Shown: piece after piece, positions 1 through 8,404 of the stretch | Numbering within the stretch: position 1 is the stretch's first letter | Layout of the letters: the number at the start of each line of letters is the position of its first letter | DNA from: Methanosarcinales archaeon | GTDB taxonomy: Archaea > Halobacteriota > Methanosarcinia > Methanosarcinales > Methanogasteraceae | DNA length: 35,193 nucleotides | Direction: 5' to 3' | Assembly (NCBI GenBank): GCA_004211975.1 | Contig: RXIK01000146.1 | Span: 1 to 35,193, forward strand | Position numbers and translations under genes: made by a program | Notes under the pieces: generated by a model | What the model saw: the letters and a program-made list of their open reading frames with translations, nothing else | What the model was told of the DNA's origin: nothing | The model's database searches: none

Positions 1-5
1 TCGTT

Positions 6-77
6 AATCTGTGAAATCAGTGTTCATCTGTGGCTAAAAGTTTTATTTGCCACAGATTAACACTGATTTCACTGATT
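6..77. repeat. Hairpin repeat, ATCTGTG family, copy 1
   Basis: Two 29-nt arms (6-34 and 49-77) are inverted copies of each other with only about two mismatches, around a 14-nt AT-rich loop. The inner part reads ATCTGTGGC ... GCCACAGAT and the outer part repeats ATC(A/T)GTG units. The same core recurs at 19088-19160 and 29285-29360, and a diverged half at 34287-34349. The repeat is non-coding; the window edge hides whether it lies in a larger element. Confidence 0.8.
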
Positions 78-157
78 TCGGAAGTCATATCCTGCCACTG
101 TTTGCAGGATTGGCATCATATGTTGTTCAACCGACCAGAACAAATTAAAAAGTCTCT

Positions 158-410
158 GAGGTTGTGCACATCATTGACGGCGAGAAGATGCTCAAAAACT
201 TCCTTTTTCGATGTGGGGGTGTGATCCCGACTGGAGTTTGGAGTCATTCATTAACAGTGAGTTCGACGAGGTTAGAGCGACAGTATGACGCGTCAGGGTG
301 ATTTTTGGCTTGAGTGTGGAATTGATTCTGCAACCGTTGCAGTCCCGCTCCACCGTGCAGTCGGGGATGAACTGACCTGCATCTATGTTGACAATGGTAT
401 AGTTCTAAAC
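158..410 (+). pseudogene. guaA: Decayed GMP synthase (guaA) fragment
   Basis: Three reading frames joined in order give a clear GMP synthase core. It begins with EVVHIIDGEKMLKNFLF (158-208), which matches the end of the glutamine amidotransferase domain. Next comes CDPDWSLESFIN (about 221-258) and SEFDEVRATV, then VIFGLS, and after a 2-nt shift GIDSATVAVPLHRAVGDE and LTCIYVDNG (about 312-404). The P-loop SGGVDS of the ATP pyrophosphatase domain is broken by that shift (VIFGLS/GIDS), and there is an in-frame stop after the ATV codons. About 80 residues of a roughly 500-residue fused GuaA remain. No intact copy is in the window. The sequence runs directly into a transposase-like remnant, which suggests disruption by insertion followed by deletion. 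Confidence 0.75.
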
Positions 411-602
411 CACAGATTCAGAGATAAGGAGATCTCTGAGTTTTACCTTGTTCTTGTGACTGCTAAAAACCATAATCATTTAAAAAGAGAGGTGGATGCC
501 AATAAGAAGTTCGCTGTCTTTGCAACAGACATTAAATTCGGTTTGGTAAAGGAATTTGCCAGAAGGATTCCAAACAAGTATGGAAAGTACTGGAACAGTC
601 GC
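411..602 (+). pseudogene. Truncated DDE transposase remnant
   Basis: An open frame continuing from the guaA remnant encodes LNHRFRDKEISEFYLVLVTA, then a Lys/Asn-rich linker, FAVFATDI and ARRIPNKYGKYWNSR. The FATN-like strand followed by an IP..Y.KRW.IE-like segment is typical of the C-terminal catalytic region of IS4/ISH3-type DDE transposases, where the final Glu follows the RW pair. Here the RW.IE segment is YWNSR, so the terminal catalytic Glu is absent. The homology stops at about 600, where the 3' end of egsA begins on the other strand. No terminal inverted repeats were seen. The family assignment comes from motif recall only. Confidence 0.5.
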
Positions 603-1655
603 CTAACCTATGACTCCCGTGATTCTTGCCACGTTTTCTGCTGCTTCTTTGTTGAGCCCGGCTCCGAGGATTGTGTAGCGCTCCGGGCGTATCTCATGTG
701 CGTGAACGAGCGCATTGATGATGCACTGATCAGGAATGTCAAGCTCGTGGGCGTTTACTGGCGCACCGATTTTTTGCAGTGCATCTCTGATCTGTTGCCA
801 GTTGCCGCCGTGCAGGTACATCATCAGGATTGTGCCGATGCCGCACTGTTCGCCGTGCAGGGCTGGTTTTGGTGCGATTTTGTCTAGTGCGTGGCTGAAT
901 TTGTGTTCTGATCCGGATGCTGGCATGGATGAGCCGGCAATGCTCATTGCAACGCCGCTTGAGACGAGTGCTTTTATCACAAGTCTTGCGGACTCCTCAA
1001 GTTCGGGTTTGATTGTTTCTGCGCGGTCCATCACGATCTGCGCGGTCATTCGGGATAGTGTGGCAGCATACTCGCTGTATGGTGTGTTCCTGAGCCTGTG
1101 TGCAAGTTGCCAGTCCAGAATTGCGGTGTAGTTTGAGATGATATCGCCGCATCCTGCCGCGAGAAAACGGTGGGGGGCGTGTGCGATGATCTCTGTGTCG
1201 GCAATTATTCCGAGTGGCGCCTGTGCTGGTACTGATACTGTGTCGCCGTCTCTTGCGATCGATGCGCGCATCGATGCGATGCCGTCGTGTGCAGCCGCTG
1301 TTGGCACGCTTAGGAATGGGATGTCAAGCATTGTTGATGCGAGTTTCGCAACATCGATCACTGTGCCGCCGCCGACTCCAATGAGGAATGCGGCGTTTTC
1401 TGCTGTGGTTATGGTGTTGTCTATGTTCTCCTGGTCGGCGTTTGTGACGATTGTGATGTCTGTTGTGAATCCACCGCTTGTGAGGATGTTTGATATGGAC
1501 TTGCCAGCGATTTCTCGTGTTTTTCTGCCTGTTACGATGACGGCGTTCTGCCCGAGTTTGAGTTCGGTGCACATGCGGGCTGTGTCGGCGATCATGCCGT
1601 GTCCTATTGCGATGTTGCGCGGGAGCTGCATCCATTTCTGTGATTTTGGGGTCAT
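603..1655 (-). CDS. egsA: sn-Glycerol-1-phosphate dehydrogenase
   Basis: NAD(P)-dependent, zinc-containing enzyme that reduces dihydroxyacetone phosphate to sn-glycerol-1-phosphate, the backbone of archaeal ether lipids; cytosolic. The 350 residues match the family length. Visible motifs are the nucleotide-binding GVGGGTVID (93-101), PTAAAHDG (118-125) and the metal site: AGCGD (Asp171), SEHKFSH (His251) and LHGEQ (His267). The start is the ATG at 1655 in [14 protein letters not shown]; an AT-rich TATA-like stretch lies about 55 nt upstream (1707-1722). It is monocistronic here, ending against the transposase remnant on the other strand. Long antisense frames inside it are high-GC shadows. 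It works in the same pathway as carS at 15217. Confidence 0.95.
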   Translation of the reverse strand: MTPKSQKWMQLPRNIAIGHGMIADTARMCTELKLGQNAVIVTGRKTREIAGKSISNILTSGGFTTDITIVTNADQENIDNTITTAENAAFLIGVGGGTVIDVAKLASTMLDIPFLSVPTAAAHDGIASMRASIARDGDTVSVPAQAPLGIIADTEIIAHAPHRFLAAGCGDIISNYTAILDWQLAHRLRNTPYSEYAATLSRMTAQIVMDRAETIKPELEESARLVIKALVSSGVAMSIAGSSMPASGSEHKFSHALDKIAPKPALHGEQCGIGTILMMYLHGGNWQQIRDALQKIGAPVNAHELDIPDQCIINALVHAHEIRPERYTILGAGLNKEAAENVARITGVIG

Positions 1656-1706
1656 GGGGTTGTGAGGGGTTTGGAAAAAGTGTTTTTGTGGATTTACGTG
1701 TCCGGA

Positions 1707-1722
1707 TCTACAATAGTTTAAT
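1707..1722 (-). promoter_or_regulatory. TATA-like promoter of egsA
   Basis: Read on the minus strand this is TAATAAATAATTAAAC, an archaeal TATA-box-like stretch in an AT-rich gap (1656-1824). It lies about 55-65 nt before the egsA ATG, so the leader would be roughly 30 nt. The same gap must also hold the end of the methylase transcript. Confidence 0.4.
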
Positions 1723-1824
1723 TATTTATTATGAATAAAATAGTTGCAAAAGTTGTGTGTGTTTTGTCTTGCCAATTAAAAGATGTTTTTAATTTTCCAA
1801 ATTCTTGTTTCATATGCATTAGGG

Positions 1825-3495
1825 TCACCTCATTGTCCACATATTCTCTTGTCTTTTAAAATGTGTTTTTAGTATATTTAAAATTTCTGATAGTTTGAAA
1901 AATTTACCTTGCTGCAACAAGTCGGAGATTAATAAGTTTAAAATTTGGTAGGTTTCCAAACCTTTTCCACGGCTATTTTCTAAATAACCCCCAACCAGTT
2001 CGATAAAATAATCTTTGTTCTTTTTTATAGAGATGAGTTCAACGTCCTTGACAACCCTATCCGGATTTTTCCTGAAGGTTAATATGAAATCGGTTTTTAA
2101 TCCAGCTTTGCGAGTGTCCTGCACAACCGAGTTGGCAGAATATTCCAAAGTTTCGACCTTTTCCAACTCAAAATTAAGCATATTTGTATATGTAATCAAA
2201 TTCATCCATGTTTTATCATCCAGACTATTAAACATCAGAGAGAAGTAATGGTTCGGCTTTAATATCCTCTCGATCTCGGCAAAGGCTTCATTTAATAACT
2301 TATAATAATCGGATATGTGTTTCTCTCTGTCTTTAGATTCGCTTATCACAATCTCATCTTCGTAATTGACATCTTTTTTAAGCCAACTATTCCACATCAT
2401 GCTTAACTCCAGATATGGTTGTCGATTGCCATGTGGGGGATCTGTTATCACATAATCTACAGAATTATCGGGTATCTTTTTTAACGCGTTTTGAGAAGGA
2501 GCGTTCAACAGAAGCAAATTTTTCGAATCCAACAGTTCTTCAAAGTCGTTAGCTTCGTTGATTTGGTACTTTTTATATTCCACTCCTTTCTTCGCCTTAA
2601 GAATTCTTTTATACCTATTTTCGAAACAGTTCCAGGCATTTATTTCAAAATTTTCTTTCGGCAACCAGTAACCGATCACCCAACTACCCACTTCTTTCCT
2701 CTCGGTTTCCCTCAATTTGCCCTTGAACTTCCCCCGTCGTTTGACCACAAAAACCATCTTACTGGCTTGTCCGAGCGAAGCAGTGAAACAAAACCTGAAG
2801 AACTCTCTGATATCAACATTCTCGATTTTTTCTATTCTATCCATTAAAAACGATAACGCCGTTAGATTTCGCGGGGTAAATAAGTTATAGATATGATTCT
2901 CACGATTTGCATTGATCCGTGAATTATGAAAGAAATTGTCCTTCGGATAAAAGTGAGGTATGTTATCATAAGAAAATGACGATGCCACTTCCAAATCCTC
3001 TTCTGTCGACTCTTCGATAACCTTTCTTCTACTTTTTGCATTATTTTTATACCAGACCTCTGTCAACTTATCATTCTCCCAGATAAAATGCGTCCCCACA
3101 AATTTTTTGCCGCCCCTCCTTACGTCGTAAAAAGAATTTATTTTATCCTTAATTTCTGATTCGAGTTTGTCAAATTCTTCCTGTATCAAGTTCACCGGTA
3201 TCTTGCTAAGCATCTGTTTTGCTATAAAAACCGCAGATGGGTTTATATCTATCCCAACTGCTTTTCGTCCTGTAAAAATGGATTCTGTTATTGAGATTCC
3301 AGAACCACAGAACGGATCGATCACTATATCTCCCTTTTTTGTATAGCGCAAAATAAAATCTTGTATAATATTGTATGGCTTTTTGGACCAATATTTGTGC
3401 ATACCATAAATCCCGGTATATGATTCGGCAATGTGGTTTGTCTTGTTTTTTGTTTCATCTTCAAACAAAGTTAATTGCTTAAGCATTCCAAACAC
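1825..3495 (-). CDS. Site-specific DNA methyltransferase, DPPH variant
   Basis: Predicted SAM-dependent amino-methyltransferase (N6-adenine or N4-cytosine) of 556 residues. The SAM-binding motif IDPFCGSG is at 59-66, followed by the acidic strand AVGIDINPSA (79-88). The catalytic motif IV is TDPPHGNRQPYLELS (351-365). Motif I precedes motif IV with about 285 residues between them, an alpha-class-like order whose insert could recognise the target. Motif IV reads DPPH instead of the usual DPPY/F/W. The gene is clearly more AT-rich than egsA and dnaK, consistent with horizontal transfer. It is the last gene of a minus-strand operon, 3 nt after an antitoxin-like gene. No restriction endonuclease is adjacent, so it may be a solitary methylase, part of a defence system, or a modification gene from a phage or plasmid. 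The target site cannot be read from sequence. Confidence 0.85.
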   Translation of the reverse strand: MFGMLKQLTLFEDETKNKTNHIAESYTGIYGMHKYWSKKPYNIIQDFILRYTKKGDIVIDPFCGSGISITESIFTGRKAVGIDINPSAVFIAKQMLSKIPVNLIQEEFDKLESEIKDKINSFYDVRRGGKKFVGTHFIWENDKLTEVWYKNNAKSRRKVIEESTEEDLEVASSFSYDNIPHFYPKDNFFHNSRINANRENHIYNLFTPRNLTALSFLMDRIEKIENVDIREFFRFCFTASLGQASKMVFVVKRRGKFKGKLRETERKEVGSWVIGYWLPKENFEINAWNCFENRYKRILKAKKGVEYKKYQINEANDFEELLDSKNLLLLNAPSQNALKKIPDNSVDYVITDPPHGNRQPYLELSMMWNSWLKKDVNYEDEIVISESKDREKHISDYYKLLNEAFAEIERILKPNHYFSLMFNSLDDKTWMNLITYTNMLNFELEKVETLEYSANSVVQDTRKAGLKTDFILTFRKNPDRVVKDVELISIKKNKDYFIELVGGYLENSRGKGLETYQILNLLISDLLQQGKFFKLSEILNILKTHFKRQENMWTMR

Positions 3496-3498
3496 CAG

Positions 3499-3729
3499 CT
3501 ATTTTCTTGGGATGCCATACAGATAATGATCCTGCTCTTCTGACCAGTCTTCCGGTCCTTCGACCGTTCCGGCGTACTTGCTAAGCACATCCCAGACAGT
3601 CTGCTTACCAATTGTTTCTTTGCGTTTGATGGTTGCAAGATAGCGCGCATTTTGCTCCGGATCTACAGGCTCTTCCGGTCTTAACATCACACCGTCAAAA
3701 ATGACATGTAACGATCTTGTCATAGTCAT
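3499..3729 (-). CDS. DUF104-like antitoxin family protein (orphan)
   Basis: 76 residues. The N-terminus LHVIFDGVMLRPEEPVDPEQ resembles the short beta-rich start of AF2212/DUF104-like antitoxins, and the C-terminus PEDWSEEQDHYLYGIPRK resembles antitoxins usually followed by a PIN-domain toxin. Here the next gene, 3 nt downstream, is a DNA methylase and no PIN gene is present. Its ATG overlaps the stop of the 37-codon ORF upstream (ATGA), so translation is probably coupled. It may be an orphan antitoxin left after toxin loss, or a small partner of the methylase. The family call rests on remembered sequence patterns. Confidence 0.65.
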   Translation of the reverse strand: MTMTRSLHVIFDGVMLRPEEPVDPEQNARYLATIKRKETIGKQTVWDVLSKYAGTVEGPEDWSEEQDHYLYGIPRK

Positions 3730-3839
3730 CTCATAACCACCAATTTTTTTGATAACCCTGAATGTTTTTCCAATTCCTCATAGACGTCTGCAATTTTAGC
3801 ATCCCGCCCAATCACCCATTCTTGGGGTCCTAAGACCAT
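3726..3839 (-). CDS. Small ORF, 37 residues, unknown
   Basis: The reading frame starts with ATG 2 nt after the stop of the isomerase-like gene and ends in TGA overlapping the ATG of the antitoxin-like gene (ATGA). It encodes MVLGPQEWVIGRDAKIADVY followed by EELEKHSGLSKKLVVMR. The tight packing on both sides and lack of any other gene in the 111-nt space argue that it is translated, or is the remnant of a translated gene. I do not recognise the family. The second half could form one amphipathic helix. Confidence 0.45.
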   Translation of the reverse strand: MVLGPQEWVIGRDAKIADVYEELEKHSGLSKKLVVMR

Positions 3840-3840
3840 T

Positions 3841-4620
3841 TCACATCACCCCTCGCAGATACTCAAGACTTGCTTTTCCCTCCTCCAGACTTCGTGCTTC
3901 AACAACGAACCTGCATCCGCGATGCCGCTTGCACAATTCATCCATCACTTCCGCCCACGCAATCGTACCATCTCCTATCGGAAGATGATCATCGCTTCGT
4001 CCATTGTTGTCATGGATGTGGACGTGCACGATCTCTTTCATCTTGAGAAACTCCGGGAGAACACCGTTTGTGTGTGCATGACCCACGTCAAGTGTCATGC
4101 CAAGATTCTCTCGATCTGCAAGTTCGATCATGCCTGCCATCTCGTCAGGCTCTTTTCCGAAGATAAGTTTCATCCGCGGCATATTTTCAACCGCGATTCT
4201 GACCCCTAAATCGTCTGCGAAGTCGCATAGTTGCTGTAGTCCGGAGATGTTCTGTTGCCATGCGAGATCTGGCATTTGTGCCCCGAGCGGTGAGAGATAG
4301 CCTGGGTGCACGACCATGAGACTTGCGAACTTGGATGCAGCCTGGATGCAGGAGGTATGTTGCTCCACAACCTCTTCCCATATCGGCTGGTTCAGGCTTC
4401 CGAGGTTCAGGTCTGAAAACGGCAGATGGATTGTTATTGTAAGATCTGTGGTCTCGCAGACCTCTTGCATCTTGTGGATACTTTGGTTGTTGATAACCTG
4501 TTTTCCTTCTTGAACGATCTCCCATCCGCTGAAACCGATGTCTTCAAGCATGTAAGCCCATCCAAACGGGTCCTCTGTGACCCGCATGGATGAGAAACTG
4601 ATGTTTCGGGGGGATTTCAT
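3841..4620 (-). CDS. Sugar phosphate isomerase/epimerase-like TIM barrel
   Basis: 259-residue xylose-isomerase-like/AP endonuclease 2 superfamily protein. The expected metal-ligand positions of the barrel are visible: IHLPFSD (64-70), VVHPGYL (103-109), AVENMP (143-148, Glu145), TLDVGHAH (176-183, Asp178 and His181), VHVHIHDN (198-205), DDHLPIGDG (210-218) and VVEAR (239-243, Glu241). The fold and metal site support a cytosolic sugar (phosphate) isomerase, epimerase or AP-endonuclease-like enzyme, but the substrate cannot be assigned. It is the first gene of an operon continuing through the 37-codon ORF and antitoxin-like gene to the DNA methylase. Its base composition is richer in GC than the methylase, so the operon looks composite. 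Confidence 0.85.
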   Translation of the reverse strand: MKSPRNISFSSMRVTEDPFGWAYMLEDIGFSGWEIVQEGKQVINNQSIHKMQEVCETTDLTITIHLPFSDLNLGSLNQPIWEEVVEQHTSCIQAASKFASLMVVHPGYLSPLGAQMPDLAWQQNISGLQQLCDFADDLGVRIAVENMPRMKLIFGKEPDEMAGMIELADRENLGMTLDVGHAHTNGVLPEFLKMKEIVHVHIHDNNGRSDDHLPIGDGTIAWAEVMDELCKRHRGCRFVVEARSLEEGKASLEYLRGVM

Positions 4621-4685
4621 GCTAACCTGTGGTTATGGCTGCCGGGTGTGCTGGTGTTGGATGTGCCGGTGCCTGTGTTAGCGTG

Positions 4686-4716
4686 GGGGGTGTTGAAGAC
4701 CCCCGGTTGCCCGGGG
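4686..4716 (-). other. Overlapping G/C hairpins after dnaK
   Basis: Two perfect 6-bp stems share bases: GGGGGT (4686-4691) with ACCCCC (4699-4704), and CCCCGG (4701-4706) with CCGGGG (4711-4716). They lie directly behind the dnaK stop and in front of the isomerase-like gene. They are mutually exclusive, so only one can form. No U-rich tract follows, so calling this a terminator is speculative. Confidence 0.35.
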
Positions 4717-4720
4717 ACCC

Positions 4721-6586
4721 TCATTTGTCATCATCCACCGTCTCGTAATCCGCATCGACCACGTCGTCATTGTCGCCTTCGCCGCCCTCTCCGGCTCCAT
4801 CACCACCTTCTGTTTCTGCGGCGTGTTCTTCAGCGCCTTTCTGGTACATGGCGGCTGCGATTGGGTAGATCGCCTCGGTCAGCGCCTCGGTTTTGCTCTT
4901 GAGCTCCTCTGTGTCAGTATCCTCACTTTCCAGGGATTTTTTCAGGTCTTCTATTGCTTTTTCGACCGCGTCCCGCTGATCCTGCGTTGCAAGGTCGCCC
5001 GCCTCCTCAAGAGTTTTCTCTGCGGAGGTTGCCATCGCTTCAGCAGTGTTCTTTGCCTCTACGGATTCTTTTCGCTTTGTGTCCTCGTCCGCATGTTCCT
5101 CTGCATCCCTGACCATTTGCTTGATATCCTCTTCAGACAGCCCGCCTGGCTTCTTGATCGTGATTGACTGCTCTTTTCCTGTGCCGATATCCTTTGCAGT
5201 TACATTTAAGATGCCGTTTGCATCGATATCGAATGTCACCTCGATCTGAGGGGTTCCTCGTTGGGCAGGAGGGATGCCATCAAGCATGAATCTGCCAAGT
5301 GACTTGTTTGCGGATGCAATGCCTCGTTCTCCCTGTAAGATATTGATCTCGACAGATGGCTGATTGTCTGATGCTGTTGAGAATGTCTGACTTCTCTTTG
5401 TCGGTATCGTCGTGTTTCGTTCGATGAGTGGTGTTGCAACCCCTCCAAGTGTCTCGATACCGAGCGTCAGCGGCGTCACATCCAGCAGCAACACATCCTT
5501 AACCTCGCCCGAAAGCACGCCGCCCTGGATGGCTGCGCCCATTGCGACCGCTTCATCCGGATTGATGTTTTTGTACGGCTTCTTTCCTGTGACCCGCTCG
5601 ACCGCAGCAATGACTGAGGGCATCCGTGTTACGCCGCCGACAAGCAGCACACGGTCTATATCGTCTCTGGTCATCCCTGCGCTCTTGATTGCATCCTCCA
5701 TCGGACCGATCGTCCGGTTTATCAGCTCGACGGTCAGTTCGTCAAGCTTTGCACGTGAAAGAGTCATGTCAAGGTGTTTTGGCTGCCCGTCAGGTCCTAC
5801 CGTGATGAATGGCAGGCTGATGCTGCTGGTAACCACGCCAGATAGTTCGATCTTTGCCTTCTCGGCGGCATCGGTGAGCCGCTGCATCACTGATTTGTCT
5901 TTGGATAGGTCAATGCCTTCCTGTTTCTTGAATTCAGATACGATGTGTGCCACAATCAGCGTATCAAAGTCATCTCCACCAAGATGGGTGTCACCGGACG
6001 TTGATCTGACCTCAAACGTCCCGACTCCCGGGTCCAGCTCCAGAATCGAGACATCGAACGTGCCTCCACCGAGATCGTACACCATCACGGTCTGTTCACC
6101 TTCGTCTTTATCGATCCCATAAGCAAACGCAGCGGCGGTCGGCTCGTTGATGATTCGTTTCACATCAAATCCGGCTACCTTTCCTGCGTCCTTTGTCGCC
6201 TGCCGCTGTGAGTCGTCGAAGTATGCGGGCACGGTGATCACGGCGTCAGTGATTGTCTCCCCGAGATATGCCTCGGCATCTGCTTTCATCTTCTGCAGGA
6301 TCATGGCAGATATTTCCTGGGGCGTGTAGTTTTTGCCATCGATGTTCACGGTGTAATCTTTCTCGCCAACATGCCGTTTAATCGATGAAACTGTTTGTTC
6401 CGGGTTTAAGATCGCCTGTCTCTTTGCGATCTGCCCTACCAGTCGTTCCCCTGTCTTTGAGAAGCCCACGACTGAGGGGATGGTTCTTCCACCCTCCGCG
6501 TTTGGTATGATGGTTGGCTCGCCGCCTTCCATCACTGCCATGCATGAGTTCGTGGTTCCAAGATCGATTCCAAGTATTTTTCCCAT
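4721..6586 (-). CDS. dnaK: Molecular chaperone DnaK (Hsp70)
   Basis: ATP-dependent Hsp70 chaperone of 621 residues from the chosen start. The N-terminal actin-like ATPase has [17 protein letters not shown] near the start and the phosphate-2 motif [16 protein letters not shown]. The substrate-binding domain begins after [17 protein letters not shown], and the C-terminus is Glu/Asp-rich (EGGDNDD-type tail). An in-frame ATG 7 codons upstream exists, but a good ribosome binding site (AGAGGT) lies between the two ATGs, 8 nt before the one at 6586. A TATA-like stretch at 6624-6635 also predicts a transcript start near 6603, downstream of the first ATG. In archaea dnaK is bacterial in origin and usually sits with grpE and dnaJ; neither is in the window. 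Confidence 0.95.
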   Translation of the reverse strand: MGKILGIDLGTTNSCMAVMEGGEPTIIPNAEGGRTIPSVVGFSKTGERLVGQIAKRQAILNPEQTVSSIKRHVGEKDYTVNIDGKNYTPQEISAMILQKMKADAEAYLGETITDAVITVPAYFDDSQRQATKDAGKVAGFDVKRIINEPTAAAFAYGIDKDEGEQTVMVYDLGGGTFDVSILELDPGVGTFEVRSTSGDTHLGGDDFDTLIVAHIVSEFKKQEGIDLSKDKSVMQRLTDAAEKAKIELSGVVTSSISLPFITVGPDGQPKHLDMTLSRAKLDELTVELINRTIGPMEDAIKSAGMTRDDIDRVLLVGGVTRMPSVIAAVERVTGKKPYKNINPDEAVAMGAAIQGGVLSGEVKDVLLLDVTPLTLGIETLGGVATPLIERNTTIPTKRSQTFSTASDNQPSVEINILQGERGIASANKSLGRFMLDGIPPAQRGTPQIEVTFDIDANGILNVTAKDIGTGKEQSITIKKPGGLSEEDIKQMVRDAEEHADEDTKRKESVEAKNTAEAMATSAEKTLEEAGDLATQDQRDAVEKAIEDLKKSLESEDTDTEELKSKTEALTEAIYPIAAAMYQKGAEEHAAETEGGDGAGEGGEGDNDDVVDADYETVDDDK

Positions 6587-6623
6587 GTTATTATACCTCT
6601 TGCTCATTGATTCTGGCGTTGTA

Positions 6624-6635
6624 GTATTAAATTTT
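6624..6635 (-). promoter_or_regulatory. TATA-like promoter of dnaK
   Basis: On the minus strand AAAATTTAATAC, centred about 26 nt before a predicted transcript start near 6603. It supports the internal ATG at 6586 as the dnaK start, giving a leader of under 20 nt that contains AGAGGT. Confidence 0.4.
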
Positions 6636-6707
6636 TTGTGTGTGCGTGCGTGCCTGTCACATTATGTGGTGTTTCGGGTTTATCATTACAGGTGGTGCGC
6701 CTGGAGC

Positions 6708-8030
6708 TTAGCGCATTCCGAAGTAGTACATTGCCACGGGCAGCAGGATCACGGTCATTGTGTGGCTCTTCCGGATGCCCATGTAGTATGGGAGCAGCCC
6801 GATCGGTACTGCGGTCAGGAAGATTGCAAGCCCGAATGCGCCGCTTCCTGCGGAGATCATCAGGATAAGCCCGATGAGTATTGTTACGCATAGTTTTTGG
6901 TAGTTGATGTGTTTTAGCATAGATGGGGCAAAATCCCCGAGGGATATTGTGGTGATGTATGATGCTATCGAAACGAGCGCGATGACGGTCAGGAAAAGCA
7001 GGACTGTGGACCCGTTCAGTGTTCTGCCGACCAGATCTTGTACTGCGATTGTTGCCCCACTTCGGGGGTATCCGATGACAAAGAGCGCGATTAAGCAGAA
7101 AACGGCGTTTGAGGTGTTTGCTCCGGAGACTGAGACGATGAACTCCATTGCTCTTGTTCGGTGGTCTTCGAGCCGCCCTCTGATCGCTAGTCGTGCGAGT
7201 ACTGTTGCAACTGATGAGGATACTCCGGGTAGCCATGCAACTATTGATCCTGCAATGCTTCCGACCGCGATTCCGCGCAGCACCCATTTTGATCGTAGAT
7301 CTATTGAACTCCTGCGCTGTGCAGGTATGCTTGATTTTGTGAATATGCTGATCAGGAGCACGGGTGCTCCGAAAAGCCCGGTTAGGAGTGGGAGCAGGAT
7401 TGATGGTGAAAATGATGTGTCAGGTGAACCGAGCTGAAGGATTGGCTGCATTAGATGTTCATTTTCAAATGCAAGTAATCCGAGGACGCCGGACATGAGG
7501 ATGATGGTTGTTGCATAGAATTTGTATTTTAGGTGCACAAGTGACCCCTGTCCCTCGATATATCGTCCTGATTCTGTGAGGATCATGATTATGATGATTG
7601 CTATCAGGATCCAGCCCATGTTCTCGCGTATGATGTCATAATACCGGCTGAAAAATAACATGAGTGGGGCTGCAATCAGTAATGATATGATGATTGATCC
7701 TGCACTGCCAATTGCAGATAACCTGACCGCTGCTGCACCAAGTCCGTCGAGCAGCATGTCGTGACCCGGTAGCACCGCAAGCGCGGTGTCTGCGTCGGGT
7801 GCGCCAAGGTATATTGCTGGGATGATGTCAAGGAAGGTGTGCGTGATTGAGTTTGCAAGAATGATGATTGCAATATTGGTATTTGTGAATCCGAGGTGTG
7901 CGATTGTAGGGGCAAGCGCAAGCAGGATCAGTGCGAAGTTGTTTGTGTGGATGCCCGGGATAAGCCCGCTGATGATGCCAAGCGCAAATCCGATGAGTAT
8001 CGAGAGCGCAAGCATGAATGGTTCGGGCAT
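6708..8030 (-). CDS. TctA-like multispanning membrane protein
   Basis: About 440 residues with ten or more hydrophobic segments, resembling the archaeal branch of the tripartite tricarboxylate transporter TctA permease family. The N-terminal segment IGFALGIISGLIPGIHTNNF carries the GL(I/L)PG-type motif of TctA, and the internal GSIAGSIVAWLPGVSSSVAT repeats it, consistent with an inverted repeat architecture. No TctB small subunit or TctC binding protein is adjacent, so transport by a tripartite system is unproven. The frame extends upstream to a TTG at 8060, but the ATG at 8030 (MPEPFMLALS) is the better start because it directly precedes the first membrane helix. The gene is transcribed away from the small gene at 8161. 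Confidence 0.75.
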   Translation of the reverse strand: MPEPFMLALSILIGFALGIISGLIPGIHTNNFALILLALAPTIAHLGFTNTNIAIIILANSITHTFLDIIPAIYLGAPDADTALAVLPGHDMLLDGLGAAAVRLSAIGSAGSIIISLLIAAPLMLFFSRYYDIIRENMGWILIAIIIIMILTESGRYIEGQGSLVHLKYKFYATTIILMSGVLGLLAFENEHLMQPILQLGSPDTSFSPSILLPLLTGLFGAPVLLISIFTKSSIPAQRRSSIDLRSKWVLRGIAVGSIAGSIVAWLPGVSSSVATVLARLAIRGRLEDHRTRAMEFIVSVSGANTSNAVFCLIALFVIGYPRSGATIAVQDLVGRTLNGSTVLLFLTVIALVSIASYITTISLGDFAPSMLKHINYQKLCVTILIGLILMISAGSGAFGLAIFLTAVPIGLLPYYMGIRKSHTMTVILLPVAMYYFGMR

Positions 8031-8127
8031 GGAGTTTGATGATCGGCGGGTGTTAATCAATTGTTCTGACAGGTTGCTTGTTTACTGTGACTCAAAATAC
8101 TGGAAACCCGTGGTTTTTCTGAGATCA

Positions 8128-8135
8128 TTTAAGTA
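8128..8135 (+). promoter_or_regulatory. TATA-like promoter of the small basic gene
   Basis: TTTAAGTA lies 25-33 nt before the ATG at 8161, so transcription would begin within a few bases of the start codon (leaderless or nearly so), as is common in archaea. Confidence 0.45.
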
Positions 8136-8160
8136 CGGTGCAATTCAAAACGTATTTTCT

Positions 8161-8298
8161 ATGGCAATGTCTAAGAAGGATATGGTGCGAAGGAGCTCTA
8201 AGAAGAGGGCTGTGTTGGAAGATCTTGAAAAACAGGCTGCGTCCGGAAGTGGTGATGCAAAGAAGAAACTTGCAAAAGCTAAGAAAAAGATGAAGTGA
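8161..8298 (+). CDS. Small Lys-rich basic protein, 45 residues
   Basis: MAMSKKDMVRRSSKKRAVLE followed by a short acidic stretch and a C-terminus rich in KK pairs (KKKLAKAKKKMK). It is very basic and has no membrane segment, so nucleic-acid binding is plausible but unproven. The start is the ATG just downstream of a TATA-like box, which argues for real expression. The frame stays open upstream, but that part overlaps the divergent promoter region. I do not recognise a named family. Confidence 0.6.
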   Translation: MAMSKKDMVRRSSKKRAVLEDLEKQAASGSGDAKKKLAKAKKKMK

Positions 8299-8404
8299 TC
8301 CTTGTAGGGGTGTTTGGGTGAAAGATCATCTGCGACTAAAAAGCATTTGTCACCCCTGATCAATAAGCTTGCAATCAATAACTAATAGTTGCGGAGGACG
8401 TGAA

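Noticed and set aside
736-1665. Long plus-strand and minus-strand frames overlapping egsA
   Set aside because: They are antisense or alternative-frame shadows of the GC-rich egsA gene and have no family features.
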